From the NCBI GenBank assembly GCA_035309005.1, contig DATGFP010000015.1, positions 101,897 to 165,896 of the forward strand: 64,000 nucleotides of DNA, read 5' to 3'. The notes below the pieces were generated by a model. The model saw only the letters and a program-made list of their open reading frames with translations. It searched no databases and was not told the origin of the DNA. Every line of letters starts with the position of its first letter. Positions within the stretch are counted from its first letter, which is position 1. Made by a program: the position numbers and the translations under genes. The DNA comes from DATARH01 sp035309005 (GTDB lineage: Bacteria > Pseudomonadota > Alphaproteobacteria > ATCC43930 > CGMCC-115725). Positions 8,156-17,257 of this stretch are shown in pieces.

Positions 8156-8311
8156 GTCGCGCCTTTCCGGTGACCGGGGATCATCATGCACCGAGCGTGG
8201 CGAGGCTAGGCGGAAATGGTTTCCAAGACGTTGCCGACGGGGCGCGGGGCCGGCGCATCGGAGGTCGAGCCTCTGATCGCCGTCGCTCGGCGCTTCGCGC
8301 GGCGCCAAACT

Positions 8312-9157
8312 TCAGGCGAGGTCGGGCGAGAATTCGGCGATCGACAGCGGCCGTAGATAATGGTGCTCGAAATCGGCAAGCGCCGACAGGCCCTCCATAT
8401 CCTCGATAACCACGAGTTGATCCTTGACCAGCAAGAGGCCCTCGTCGCGCAGCTGGCGCAACACCCGATTCACATAAGGGATGCTGAGTCCAAGCGCGTC
8501 GCTGATCATCTCCTGGGTCAGCGGCAGGCGAAATGACCGGTCGTCGGCCAGGCCGATCGCCTGCAGCCGGACGAACAGTTCGAGCAGGAAATGCGCGACC
8601 CGCTCTGACGCCGAGCGCCGGCCGAGCGCAATCAGGTGCTCGGCGAGGATCGCCGCATCGCCGGTAAACGACCAGAACAGCTTGGCCGCGAATCGGGGAT
8701 TGCTGTCGAACAACCCCATCAGCCTGGGCATCGGTATCGGGGCGATCGTCGCTGGGGTCAGGGTCTTTACCGAGTAGAGGGCTGTTTCGAAGCGACAGCT
8801 GATGATCCCGGCAAAATCCCCCGGCAGCAGGAAGTTCAGGATCTGGCGCTGCCCGTCGCGCAAGATGCGATAGCGGATCGCGATGCCCTCGATGATCAGG
8901 AACACTGTGTTGCACCGTCGTCCCTCGCTGACGATCTCGTATTCCGGGCGCACGGTTCGACTGGCCGCCTGCAGATCGAACAGAACGGACGCCTCCGCCG
9001 CGATCGGTGGCAGGGTCGGTAATAACCTGTGGTTGAGAGGCGTCTTCGGCGTCCTCGGGCGCGTACGCCCAGCCGCGGATTGCGTCGCCACAGTTCCCCC
9101 CTTTGGTTCAGCCAACTCTTTGCGTCGCGGTCGCTGTATCGTTTTTGCGCCAGCCAT
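8312..9157 (-). CDS. Crp/Fnr-family transcriptional regulator
   Basis: A 281-residue protein with a basic, probably disordered N-terminus of about 45 residues that may reflect a start set too far upstream. A cyclic-nucleotide-type beta roll follows (GRRCNTVFLIIEGIAIRYRILRDGQRQILNFLLPGDFAG), then a dimer helix and an HTH_Crp domain (LTQEMISDALGLSIPYVNRVLRQLRDEGLL). I see no Cys cluster for an Fnr-type iron-sulphur centre. It is divergent from the porin gene across a 276-bp gap, so the porin is a plausible target. Confidence 0.85.
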   Translation of the reverse strand: MAGAKTIQRPRRKELAEPKGGTVATQSAAGRTRPRTPKTPLNHRLLPTLPPIAAEASVLFDLQAASRTVRPEYEIVSEGRRCNTVFLIIEGIAIRYRILRDGQRQILNFLLPGDFAGIISCRFETALYSVKTLTPATIAPIPMPRLMGLFDSNPRFAAKLFWSFTGDAAILAEHLIALGRRSASERVAHFLLELFVRLQAIGLADDRSFRLPLTQEMISDALGLSIPYVNRVLRQLRDEGLLLVKDQLVVIEDMEGLSALADFEHHYLRPLSIAEFSPDLA

Positions 9158-9230
9158 TGTTGCGTTCTTGCCACAGCGTGGCTGATTACGAAGGTACGCC
9201 GAACCCCTCAGGAGGGTAAGCGCGTAATTG

Positions 9231-9258
9231 CTGACGTAAAATATCCTGTAGATATAAT
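9231..9258 (+). promoter_or_regulatory. Putative promoter upstream of the porin gene
   Basis: CTGACG, then 16 bp, then a perfect TATAAT at 9253-9258. A second perfect TATAAT lies at 9282-9287, with only a poor -35 (ATGACA, 19 bp spacing). The region is clearly AT-rich for this genome. Either site would give a long 5' leader (about 140-170 nt) before the ATG at 9434. Confidence 0.4.
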
Positions 9259-9433
9259 GACATACTGCATCCCCTGCAACCTATAATTCATATAGATGAA
9301 TCAGATAACACAAGGACAGTCTCACGCAACCGGAAGAGTGTCGGCCCCGAGCCCAACCAAGAGGTTGGTTCCGCTGCCGGATGCGCGACCCGCGTTCGGC
9401 GCAACCCGAGTAGGCGTCCAACGGGGGGATACC

Positions 9434-11107
9434 ATGAATAAGGGGCGGAATGCCGCCGTAACAATGGCCATCGCTTGTGCACTGTCCGTGCCATTGGCGG
9501 CTGGACCGTATGCCGCGCGTGCCGACGAGTTGTCGGATCTGCGCGCCAATCAGCAACTCCTGCAGCAGCGCATCGATCAGCTGGCGCAGGCGATCCCGAG
9601 CGCCGGCGGCGGTTATCTCGGCGGTGTGCCGGGCGCCGGGGCATATCCCGGCCCAGGCGGATCAGAATTCGCCGGAAAGCCGAGCCTCGGCGGCAGCTTC
9701 CCGCGCTCGTTCCTGATCCCAGGCACCGATACCTCGATTCGGGTCGGTGGCGCGATCACCTTCAACGCCATGTACTTCTTCACCGGCGGCAATCCGAACA
9801 CGACGACCGCGTCGACGACCAATTTCGGCAATAACGGCGCCGTTTTGTCCGCTCCGCTCGACGTGCACAACGCGATCGTCGGCGGCAAGATCGTCCCGGC
9901 GGGTAACCCGGCGCGCTCGCGCGGCAATAGCCTGACCTTCTTCTCACCGCAGCAGTCGAAGGTGAATTTCGAGAGCCGCACCCCGACCGCCTGGGGCGAA
10001 GCGCGGACCTTCATGGAGTTCGACTGGGCCAACGGCAACCAGTTCGTGCCGGGCAACAACGCGCTGCTCTCGACGAACAACCTCGTACCTCGGCTGCGCT
10101 TTGCCTATGCCACGTTGGGCGGCCTGCTTGCCGGCCAGGCTAATTCGAACTTCTCCGATCCCGACGCCAGCACCGAGAACATTAATTTCGGCGGCAATGT
10201 CGGCGATCCGGGCGTCACCCGTATCCCGCAGGTCCGCTATACGGTGCCGCTGGCGCCGTGGGGTGTCCCTGGCGCCTTCTCGGTGTCGGCCGAAGCGCCC
10301 GAGACCGACGGCGTCACTGCGGGAGGCCTGATTGCCTCCGACGCGACCTCCCAGAGTCCGGCTCTGACCACGTGCTCGACGACGACCACCGGGCTCCCGG
10401 CCGGGGCGACGGTAACTTGCTCTCTCGCTGGCGTCTTCAACCCGTACAAGTCGCCGGCGCCTGACTTGACGGCGGCCTGGTATATCCCGCAGCCCTGGGG
10501 CCATATGGATTTCAGCGCCGTGTTGCGGCCTGAACTCCAAATGAAGGACGGTTCGTTCATCGACAGGTCCTATACCGGCTATGGCGTGCATTTCGGCGGC
10601 GACTTCAAGCCTGGCTGGTTCGGCTGGAACAAGGACGGCTTTACCTTCCAGTTTGAATATGGCGACGGCATCGGCCGCTATCTCGGCGGCGATACTGCGA
10701 TGTTCTCGATCATCAGCAACTACCCGACCGGTGCGGCGACCGCCGCCAACGCGGGCAGCGTCATCGCTCGGACGACCGTGGCGTGGGGCGGCAACGCCGG
10801 CTACCAGCATTGGTGGACGCCCACGCTGCACTCCAACATCAGCGCCGGCATCCAGCACCACGACATTACGAATGTCGGAAATGCCACGCTGGGCTATGTC
10901 TGCTCGGGCGGAACGAGCGCGGCGCTCTCCGGGGCTGGCAATTGCGGGCTGGACAAAGAGCTGATCAGCACCGAGGCCAATCTGATCTGGAACCCGGTTC
11001 CGTTCGCCAACATCGGCATCGAATATTTCTGGGGTCACCGCCTGGTGCTGAGCAACATCAAGGGCGACGTAAGCGGGCTGATCAGCCGCTTCCAAGTCAG
11101 CTTCTAA
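9434..11107 (+). CDS. DcaP-like trimeric outer-membrane porin
   Basis: A 557-residue secreted outer-membrane protein from the ATG at 9434, just before a clear signal peptide (KGRNAAVTMAIACALSVPLAAG, cut near ARA-DE). A short coiled coil follows (DLRANQQLLQQRIDQLAQAIP), then the barrel, which begins with FLIPGTDTSIRVGG, close to the entry motif of DcaP-type porins. It ends in Phe (SRFQVSF), the usual beta-barrel assembly signal. These porins pass small, often anionic, solutes. A strong terminator follows at once. The substrate is unknown. Confidence 0.82.
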   Translation: MNKGRNAAVTMAIACALSVPLAAGPYAARADELSDLRANQQLLQQRIDQLAQAIPSAGGGYLGGVPGAGAYPGPGGSEFAGKPSLGGSFPRSFLIPGTDTSIRVGGAITFNAMYFFTGGNPNTTTASTTNFGNNGAVLSAPLDVHNAIVGGKIVPAGNPARSRGNSLTFFSPQQSKVNFESRTPTAWGEARTFMEFDWANGNQFVPGNNALLSTNNLVPRLRFAYATLGGLLAGQANSNFSDPDASTENINFGGNVGDPGVTRIPQVRYTVPLAPWGVPGAFSVSAEAPETDGVTAGGLIASDATSQSPALTTCSTTTTGLPAGATVTCSLAGVFNPYKSPAPDLTAAWYIPQPWGHMDFSAVLRPELQMKDGSFIDRSYTGYGVHFGGDFKPGWFGWNKDGFTFQFEYGDGIGRYLGGDTAMFSIISNYPTGAATAANAGSVIARTTVAWGGNAGYQHWWTPTLHSNISAGIQHHDITNVGNATLGYVCSGGTSAALSGAGNCGLDKELISTEANLIWNPVPFANIGIEYFWGHRLVLSNIKGDVSGLISRFQVSF

Positions 11108-11125
11108 CCACTAGATCACGCGTTG

Positions 11126-11161
11126 AAACCCGCCGGCTGAAAAGCCGGCGGGTTTTCTTTT
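11126..11161 (+). terminator. Rho-independent terminator of the porin gene
   Basis: A perfect 13-bp stem (AAACCCGCCGGCT / AGCCGGCGGGTTT) closes a GAAA tetraloop and is followed by a T-rich tail. It begins 19 bp after the porin stop. Confidence 0.93.
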
Positions 11162-11237
11162 GGGCAGGCGAGGTTGAGGCCAAGGGGGATTGGCGGGGAA
11201 AGGCGCGCCTTCAGGGCGTTACCCGAGCAAATCGAAT

Positions 11238-11317
11238 CGTCATTCCCGCGGACGCGGGAATCCAGGGGCAACCGACGTGCCGCTTGCTCTGGACCCCCGC
11301 TTGCGCGGGGGTGACGG
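11238..11317. repeat. REP-type dispersed palindromic repeat, copy 1
   Basis: Two palindromes in tandem: one beginning CGTCATTCCCGCG and one centred on CCCCCGCTTGCGCGGGGG, ending in GTGACGG. The same two-part layout recurs near 61.4 kb. Such repeats are common between genes in alphaproteobacteria. It lies between the porin terminator and the 3' end of ispG. Confidence 0.7.
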
Positions 11318-11416
11318 GGACATGTTTCGACCCCATCGGATCATGCTTTAGGAACCTGGAGGCGGAGGAGGGGCGCTGGGATGGAGGACGCCTCATCCGC
11401 AAAGGTGGTGCCGCGG

Positions 11417-12553
11417 CTACTGCGCGGGCGCGAGCGCGGCGGTAGCTTCCTCACGCGCCGCCGCCTCGATTGCGGCGGCCTTGCGCTCGACCAGTTCGAC
11501 GAGGTGGTCGACGATCGCGCCGTCTTTCAGTCGATGGTCGGCAATCCCGCTGACGTAAACCTGATGGGTATTGTTGCCGCCGCCGGTAAAGCCGATATCG
11601 GTCTCGCGCGCCTCGCCCGGCCCATTGACGACGCAGCCGATCACCGAGAGTGTTAGCGGCGTCGTGATGTGCGCGAGGCGCTCTTCCAGCACCTCGACGG
11701 TCTTGATCACCGGGAATTGCTGGCGCGCGCAGGACGGGCAGGAAATTACCGTGACGCCGCGGCGGCGCAGGCCCAGCGATTTCAACATGTCGTAGCCGAC
11801 CTTGACCTCCTCGACCGGATCGGCCGATAAGGAAACGCGAATCGTGTCGCCGATCCCGGCCCACAGCAGCATGCCGAGGCCGATCGAGGATTTGACGGTG
11901 CCGCTGCGCAAGCCACCCGCCTCGGTGATGCCGAGATGGAGCGGGTAGTCGCACGCCTCCGCGAGCCCCTGATAGGCCGCGACGGCTAGGAACACGTCGG
12001 ACGCCTTACAGGAAATCTTGAACTCGAAGAAATCGTTGTCTTCCAGGATTTTGGCGTGATCGAGAGCGCTCTCGACCATGGCTTCAGGGCAGGGCTCGCC
12101 GTATTTCTCCAGGAGATCCTTTTCGAGCGAGCCGGCGTTGACCCCGATCCGCATCGAGCAGCCATGGTCCTTGGCGGCCTTGACGACTTCGCGAACCCGC
12201 TCGGCCGAGCCGATATTGCCCGGGTTGATGCGCAGGCACGCGGCGCCGCTCTCGGCTGCCTCGATCGCCCGCTTGTAATGAAAATGGATGTCGGCGACGA
12301 TCGGCACGCTGACTTGGCGCACGATGTGGCGCAGCGCCAGCGCCGATTCCTGGTCGGGGCACGACACCCGGACGATGTCGGCTCCGGCCCGCTCCAGCGC
12401 CTGCACCTGCTCGACCGTCGCCTTGACGTCGCTCGTCACGGTGTTGGTCATCGATTGCACGGTGATCGGCGCGTTGCCGCCTACCGGAACCTTGCCGACG
12501 TGAATCTGTCGGCAGGCGCGGCGGTCGATGTCGCGGTAGGGCCGGACGCTCAT
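11417..12553 (-). CDS. ispG: 4-hydroxy-3-methylbut-2-en-1-yl diphosphate synthase (flavodoxin)
   Basis: IspG (GcpE) catalyses the penultimate step of the MEP isoprenoid pathway, using a [4Fe-4S] cluster. At 378 residues it is the usual bacterial length. The N-terminal TIM-barrel starts with GGNAPITVQSMTNT. Cluster ligands are Cys272 and Cys275 (SCPSC) and Cys307 (GCVVNGPGEA), with the catalytic Glu314 in the same motif. The gene follows rodZ with a 73-bp gap, a standard order in alphaproteobacteria. Nothing is missing. Confidence 0.97.
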   Translation of the reverse strand: MSVRPYRDIDRRACRQIHVGKVPVGGNAPITVQSMTNTVTSDVKATVEQVQALERAGADIVRVSCPDQESALALRHIVRQVSVPIVADIHFHYKRAIEAAESGAACLRINPGNIGSAERVREVVKAAKDHGCSMRIGVNAGSLEKDLLEKYGEPCPEAMVESALDHAKILEDNDFFEFKISCKASDVFLAVAAYQGLAEACDYPLHLGITEAGGLRSGTVKSSIGLGMLLWAGIGDTIRVSLSADPVEEVKVGYDMLKSLGLRRRGVTVISCPSCARQQFPVIKTVEVLEERLAHITTPLTLSVIGCVVNGPGEARETDIGFTGGGNNTHQVYVSGIADHRLKDGAIVDHLVELVERKAAAIEAAAREEATAALAPAQ

Positions 12554-12626
12554 TCGCTAACCTCGCGTATTTCGCTCGCTCCGATATAGAACGGCGCGAT
12601 GACAGAAAAAAGACCGCACTTGCCGG

Positions 12627-13676
12627 TCAGTCGTGGACGGCCGTGCCGGCGAGCAGCGCTTCGGGATCGAGCGCGACATTGCGGCGCAGCGTGCCGACGC
12701 GGCCGATCGTCGGTGCGGCCTTGCCATCGACCGTGATCGCGAGGGCCCCGGCGTTGCCGGTGCGCAGGAACAAGCCGGCGCGCGGCACGCGATAGGTCTG
12801 CCCGGCTTTCAACACGCGCGAGAAGACGATCGACTGGGTCTCGCCCGAGCGCACCTGGATCCAGCAATCGGCAACGGCGCGGATCTCGATGTCCTCGCCC
12901 GGTTTGCTCGCCGCATCGTCCGACCGCGCAACGGCACCGGAGGATGCGGGCGGTGGGCTGACGCTGGCGACTGAAGCGCTTGCTGCCGGGCCACCGGTCG
13001 CGGGCTTGCCTGCCGCCGCTTCGCCGCCCGGAGACGCCGCTTCGCCAGCCGTCGATGCGTCGACCGCGGGCCCCGATTCGCCCGTCGAGGATACCGGTGG
13101 GGCCGCCCCCGCTTTGTCGGCGACATGATCGGGCGGCGCCGGCGCGCCCTGACCGCCAGACTTTTTATCGGTCGCCTTTGCCGCCGGTTGCAGCTCGGCC
13201 GGTATCGCGGCGACGCGTTCGGGGCGGCTGCGCTCGCCGGTCGAGAGGTAATACCAGGTGCCGTAGCCGCACAGCGCCAGGATCAGCGCAACGAGCAGGA
13301 TCGGGGCGCCGGGTAGGCTGCGCTCGGCGAGGGGAACCGGCAGCGTCAGATCCGGGCGAACGTGGACATCAGCCGATTGCGACTTGTAGCGGTCGAGGAC
13401 GCGGTCGCCGTCGAGGCCGAGATACTGTGCATAGGCGCGGATGAACCCGATCGCGTAGGTCGGGCCCGGCAAATCCTGGGCGCGCCCTTGCTCGATGGCG
13501 GCGAGATAACCCGGCCGGATGCGCAGCGCCTCGCCAATGACGTCAAGGCTAAGGCCGAGCTCCTCGCGGCGCTCGGACAAGATCACGCCGACCGGCCGCA
13601 CGGCAGGGGCCGGCTGGGCCAGATCGCTCTCCAGCCCGTCGCTGAACGGCCTCCTCAGTCGCTGAAACAGGTTCAC
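12627..13676 (-). CDS. rodZ: RodZ-like cell-shape protein (HTH, one membrane segment, DUF4115)
   Basis: A 349-residue bitopic membrane protein. Residues 28-110 form an Xre-type helix-turn-helix (LSERREELGLSLDVIGEALRI, then IGFIRAYAQYLGLD). One membrane segment lies near 123-145 (ILLVALILALCGYGTWYYL). A long Ala/Pro/Gly/Ser-rich periplasmic linker follows, then a C-terminal DUF4115 beta domain (CWIQVRSGE, then FLRTGNAGALAITVDGKA). RodZ links MreB to the wall-elongation complex. The position upstream of ispG is the usual one. The linker length varies between species, so its size here is not remarkable. Confidence 0.88.
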   Translation of the reverse strand: MNLFQRLRRPFSDGLESDLAQPAPAVRPVGVILSERREELGLSLDVIGEALRIRPGYLAAIEQGRAQDLPGPTYAIGFIRAYAQYLGLDGDRVLDRYKSQSADVHVRPDLTLPVPLAERSLPGAPILLVALILALCGYGTWYYLSTGERSRPERVAAIPAELQPAAKATDKKSGGQGAPAPPDHVADKAGAAPPVSSTGESGPAVDASTAGEAASPGGEAAAGKPATGGPAASASVASVSPPPASSGAVARSDDAASKPGEDIEIRAVADCWIQVRSGETQSIVFSRVLKAGQTYRVPRAGLFLRTGNAGALAITVDGKAAPTIGRVGTLRRNVALDPEALLAGTAVHD

Positions 13677-13805
13677 GCGTAATTATCCTACGGCAAGATA
13701 CGCGTCACGTCCAACCGCAGCCCCCGGCGCCGAGATCGCCGCTTTTCTCTGACACTCGCGGCGAGTCCCCATTGGCGAGCGATCCGCTCGGCGCCTTCTT
13801 CTCAT

Positions 13806-16133
13806 TCACAAGGCGATGGCGTGGTCGCTTGCATAGGCCTCGAGCCAACGCCGCAGCGAATGATCCGGGCGGCCGCCGATCTCGTCGAGATAGCGTGCCA
13901 ATGGCGCGGCGTCGAGGCTGCGAATCATCGCCTTGACCGGCCCTATCGCGGTGGCGGTGAGAGACAGCGTGCGGAAGCCGAGCGCGATCAGCACCATCGC
14001 ATCGAGCGGACTGCCGGCCATCTCGCCGCATATGCTCAGCGGCGTCGCGGCGTCCCGGCATTGCGCGATGACTTGGCGGAAAAGTGCGACCATCGGCGCC
14101 GACAACAGATCGTACCGCTCGGCGAGCCGTGGATTGCCGCGGTCGCAGGCAAACAGAAACTGCGCCAGATCGTTGGTGCCGATCGAGAGGAAGTCGACGT
14201 GCCGCAACAGGGCCGGCAGCTGCCACAGCAGTGAGGGGACTTCCAGCATCACGCCGACCTTAACGGAGCGTGGCGGCTCGCAGTCCGCAGCCGCCCGGGC
14301 GCGCTCCTTTTCGAGCAACTCTTTGGCTGCTTCGAACTCGGCGATCTCGGCGATCATCGGGAATTTGACGAACAGGTCGCGACCTGCGGCGGCGCGCAGC
14401 AGCGCGCGCAATTGCTGGCGCAGCATCGCCGGGCGGTCGAGGCCGATGCGAATGGCCCGCCATCCCATCGCCGGGTTCTCCTCGGCGGATTGCGGCAGAT
14501 ATGGCAATGCCTTGTCACCGCCGATATCGAGCGTGCGGAATACGATCGGTCGACTTTCCGCCTGTTCGTATACCTCCCGGTAAAACGCCACCTGGTCGGC
14601 GACGCCGGGAAAGGTGTGACGGGTCAAAAGCGGGATCTCGGTGCGGAACAAGCCGACCCCTTTGGCACCGGTCGCGCGCAATTGAGCAAGGTCGAGCAGC
14701 AAGCCGGCATTGAGCAGCAGCTTGACCTCGACGCCGTCGCGGGTGACCGCTGGGGTGTCGCGCAAGGTGTCGTAATAGGCCCGGCGGCGGGTGCGGACTG
14801 CAACTGTCGCCGCAACGCTCTGCTGGATGTCGGCGCGCGGCCGCAGCAAAACCATGCCGTGCTCGCCGTCGACAATCACGATATCGCCGGTCTCGACCTG
14901 CCGCGTCACCTCGGCGACGCGGCCGACGACCGGGATGTCGAAGGCCCGCGCAACGATCGCCACGTGGGCCGTCGGGGAGCCCTCCTCGAGTACCAGCCCC
15001 TTGATTCGCCGGTGCGCGTAGTCGAGCAGCTCGGCCGGCCCCATCGATTGCGCGACGACGATGAATTCGGCCGGCAGCTCGGCCGCCTGGCCGGCTAGCG
15101 GGCCAGCGAGGAATTGCTGCAGCCGGTTCGCAAGATCCTCGAGATCGTAGAGCCGCTCGCGCAGGTAGGGGTCGGTGACCTGCATCATGCGGCTCTTCGT
15201 CTCGTCGCGCACCTTCTGAACCGCGGCTTCGGCGGTCAGCCCGCTGCGCACCGCCTCGGCAATCCGACCCAACCAACCGCGATCGGCGGCGAACATGCGA
15301 TAGGTCTCGATGATGTCGCGGTGTTCGCCGGGGCCAAGCCCGCGGCTGGCATCGACCAGCCTGTCCACCGAGTCCTGCATCGCGCCGACCGCCTCGCGCA
15401 GGCGCCGCTGCTCGGCCTCGACGTTCTCGGCGACGACCTGGCGGATTACGACCCTCGGCTCGTGCAACACCGCCGGGCCCATCGCCAAGCCCGGGTTTAG
15501 CCGGAGGCCGTCGAGCCGCATTGGCAGCGCCGCGCCGGTCCGGCTTTCAGCCATTTCCAGCGGGTTGACGAGTTCGCCGCTGGCGACCAGCTCGGCGACG
15601 ATCATCGCGATCGTCTGCAGGACTTCGATCTCGTCCTCGCTGTATTGTCGGGGCGTCCGGTTCTGCACCACCATGACGCCGAGGACGCGGCCGCCGCGCA
15701 GGATCGGCGCCCCCATCAGCGAGTGGTAGATTTCCTCGCCGGTCTCCGGACGGTAGGCGAAGTCGGGGTGGGACTGGGCGTCGGCCAATGCCAGCGGCCG
15801 GGCACTCGCCGCGATACTGCCGACGAGGCCTTCGCCGACCCTGAGGCGGGTGCGATGCACCGCCTCGGGACGCAAGCCCTCGGTCGCGAACAGCTCCAGC
15901 ACTTCACCGGCCCGCATCACATAGGCCGAGCACACCTCGGCGACCATTTCCGCCGCGATCACCCGCACGATCCGGTCGAGCCGCTCCTGCGCGCTGCCCG
16001 AGCCGGCCATGATGCCGCGCAGGCGGCGCAGCAGCCGACGGGTCGCCGTGACGTGCGCCTCGGTCGAGTCGGGCGCGGCCGGAATGGTGCGCGCGGGTGC
16101 GGTGTCGGGAGCCTTGCCGATGACCTCGCTCAT
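13806..16133 (-). CDS. ptsP: Phosphoenolpyruvate-protein phosphotransferase PtsP (EI-Ntr)
   Basis: The first enzyme of the nitrogen-related PTS, 775 residues. It has an N-terminal GAF domain (about 40-185) and then the enzyme I core. The phosphorylated His is His390 in EEGSPTAHVAIVAR. The C-terminal PEP-binding barrel shows LFRTEIPLL and SICGEMAGS. It passes phosphate from PEP to NPr to regulate nitrogen and potassium metabolism. Its ATG overlaps the stop of the upstream nitronate monooxygenase-like gene (ATGA), so translation is probably coupled. In related genomes it directly follows lysC; here one gene is interposed. Confidence 0.95.
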   Translation of the reverse strand: MSEVIGKAPDTAPARTIPAAPDSTEAHVTATRRLLRRLRGIMAGSGSAQERLDRIVRVIAAEMVAEVCSAYVMRAGEVLELFATEGLRPEAVHRTRLRVGEGLVGSIAASARPLALADAQSHPDFAYRPETGEEIYHSLMGAPILRGGRVLGVMVVQNRTPRQYSEDEIEVLQTIAMIVAELVASGELVNPLEMAESRTGAALPMRLDGLRLNPGLAMGPAVLHEPRVVIRQVVAENVEAEQRRLREAVGAMQDSVDRLVDASRGLGPGEHRDIIETYRMFAADRGWLGRIAEAVRSGLTAEAAVQKVRDETKSRMMQVTDPYLRERLYDLEDLANRLQQFLAGPLAGQAAELPAEFIVVAQSMGPAELLDYAHRRIKGLVLEEGSPTAHVAIVARAFDIPVVGRVAEVTRQVETGDIVIVDGEHGMVLLRPRADIQQSVAATVAVRTRRRAYYDTLRDTPAVTRDGVEVKLLLNAGLLLDLAQLRATGAKGVGLFRTEIPLLTRHTFPGVADQVAFYREVYEQAESRPIVFRTLDIGGDKALPYLPQSAEENPAMGWRAIRIGLDRPAMLRQQLRALLRAAAGRDLFVKFPMIAEIAEFEAAKELLEKERARAAADCEPPRSVKVGVMLEVPSLLWQLPALLRHVDFLSIGTNDLAQFLFACDRGNPRLAERYDLLSAPMVALFRQVIAQCRDAATPLSICGEMAGSPLDAMVLIALGFRTLSLTATAIGPVKAMIRSLDAAPLARYLDEIGGRPDHSLRRWLEAYASDHAIAL

Positions 16134-17257
16134 CCTCCGGGACCCTGGTCGGCCGACGGCCGGGGCCCGAGCGAGGCGTGCCGACGCCGGATAACTGTGA
16201 GCGCCTGATCGACCAGTTCGGTAAGGATCTCGGCGGTGCTCTGCTCGCCGGTGACCATGCCGACGCTCTGCCCTGCCATCAGAGAGCCCCCTTCGACGTC
16301 GCCGTCGATGACGGCACGCCGCAGCGCACCGGCCCAGAAATGCTCAATCTCGAGCTGTGCCTCCTTTTGCGATAGCTCACCGCGGTTGAAGCGTTCGATC
16401 AGCTCGCGCTGCACGCTGAGGAACCGCTCGCTCGCCGGGTTGGCGAGTGCGCGCACCGGAATGACAGGGAAGCGGGTGTCGAGTTGCACCGAGGGCACCG
16501 CGTCGCGTGCCGCCGCGCGGATGAAGGCGCGCTTGAACCGCGGGTGTGCGATCGATTCGTGGGCGCATACGAACCGCGTGCCGAGCTGCACGCCTGCGGC
16601 GCCCATTTCGAGATAGCTCAGCATTGCCTCGCCGCGGCCGATCCCGCCGGCGACGAACACCGGCACCTCGCCGAGATGCGGCAGTACCTCCTGCGCCAAC
16701 ACCGCAGCGGAGACCGGCCCGATATGGCCGCCGGCCTCGCTGCCCTCGATAACGATCGCGTCGGCTCCCATGCGAACCAGCTTTTTCGCGAGCGCCAGTG
16801 CCGGTGCAAAGCAAACGACGCGTGCGCCGCCGTCGCGGATGCGCTGGATCGCCGCCGCGCCAGGAATGCCGCCAGCAAGCACCACGTGACCGACGCGGTG
16901 CGCGACGCACACGTCAATCAATTCGGTCAGTTGCGGGTGCAACGTGATCAGGTTCACTCCGAACGGTTTCTCCGTCAGGGCCGCTGTAGCCGCGATCTCC
17001 TCGGCGAGCAGGGCGGGCGACATCGAGCCCGAGGCGATGACGCCAAACCCGCCGGCATTTGAAATTGCCGTGACGAGACTGCGCTCCGAGACCCAAGTCA
17101 TCGCTCCGCCCATCAGGGCAAGATCGGTGCCAAGGAAGGCGCGGCCACGCGCCCATAAGCGGTCAAGCACGGCGCGCAGCTGATTCCTTTCGCTGTCCGG
17201 CTCGCCCACGGAAGGCGCTGCCGGCGTGCGATCCGCTTCGACCTGCGTTTCGCTCAT
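16130..17257 (-). CDS. Nitronate monooxygenase-family flavin oxidoreductase
   Basis: A 375-residue TIM-barrel FMN enzyme of the NMO / 2-nitropropane dioxygenase / FabK group. Seen are MGGAMTWVSERSLVTAISNAGGFGVIASG at the N-terminus, EGSEAGGHIGP (the family's catalytic-loop motif), VFVAGGIGRG, and QLGTRFVCAHES. The MAGQSVGMV tail is also typical. Known members oxidise nitronates or reduce enoyl-ACP; sequence alone does not separate these. It is joined by ATGA overlaps to lysC on one side and ptsP on the other, an unusual insertion into a conserved pair. Confidence 0.85.
   Translation of the reverse strand: MSETQVEADRTPAAPSVGEPDSERNQLRAVLDRLWARGRAFLGTDLALMGGAMTWVSERSLVTAISNAGGFGVIASGSMSPALLAEEIAATAALTEKPFGVNLITLHPQLTELIDVCVAHRVGHVVLAGGIPGAAAIQRIRDGGARVVCFAPALALAKKLVRMGADAIVIEGSEAGGHIGPVSAAVLAQEVLPHLGEVPVFVAGGIGRGEAMLSYLEMGAAGVQLGTRFVCAHESIAHPRFKRAFIRAAARDAVPSVQLDTRFPVIPVRALANPASERFLSVQRELIERFNRGELSQKEAQLEIEHFWAGALRRAVIDGDVEGGSLMAGQSVGMVTGEQSTAEILTELVDQALTVIRRRHASLGPRPSADQGPGG

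Noticed and set aside
8312..9157. Fnr-type oxygen sensor
   Set aside because: The N-terminus lacks the Cys cluster needed for an iron-sulphur centre, so only the broad Crp/Fnr family is called.
9944..11095. 383-codon minus-strand frame opposite the porin
   Set aside because: Lies fully within the porin gene, with no motif or start signal.
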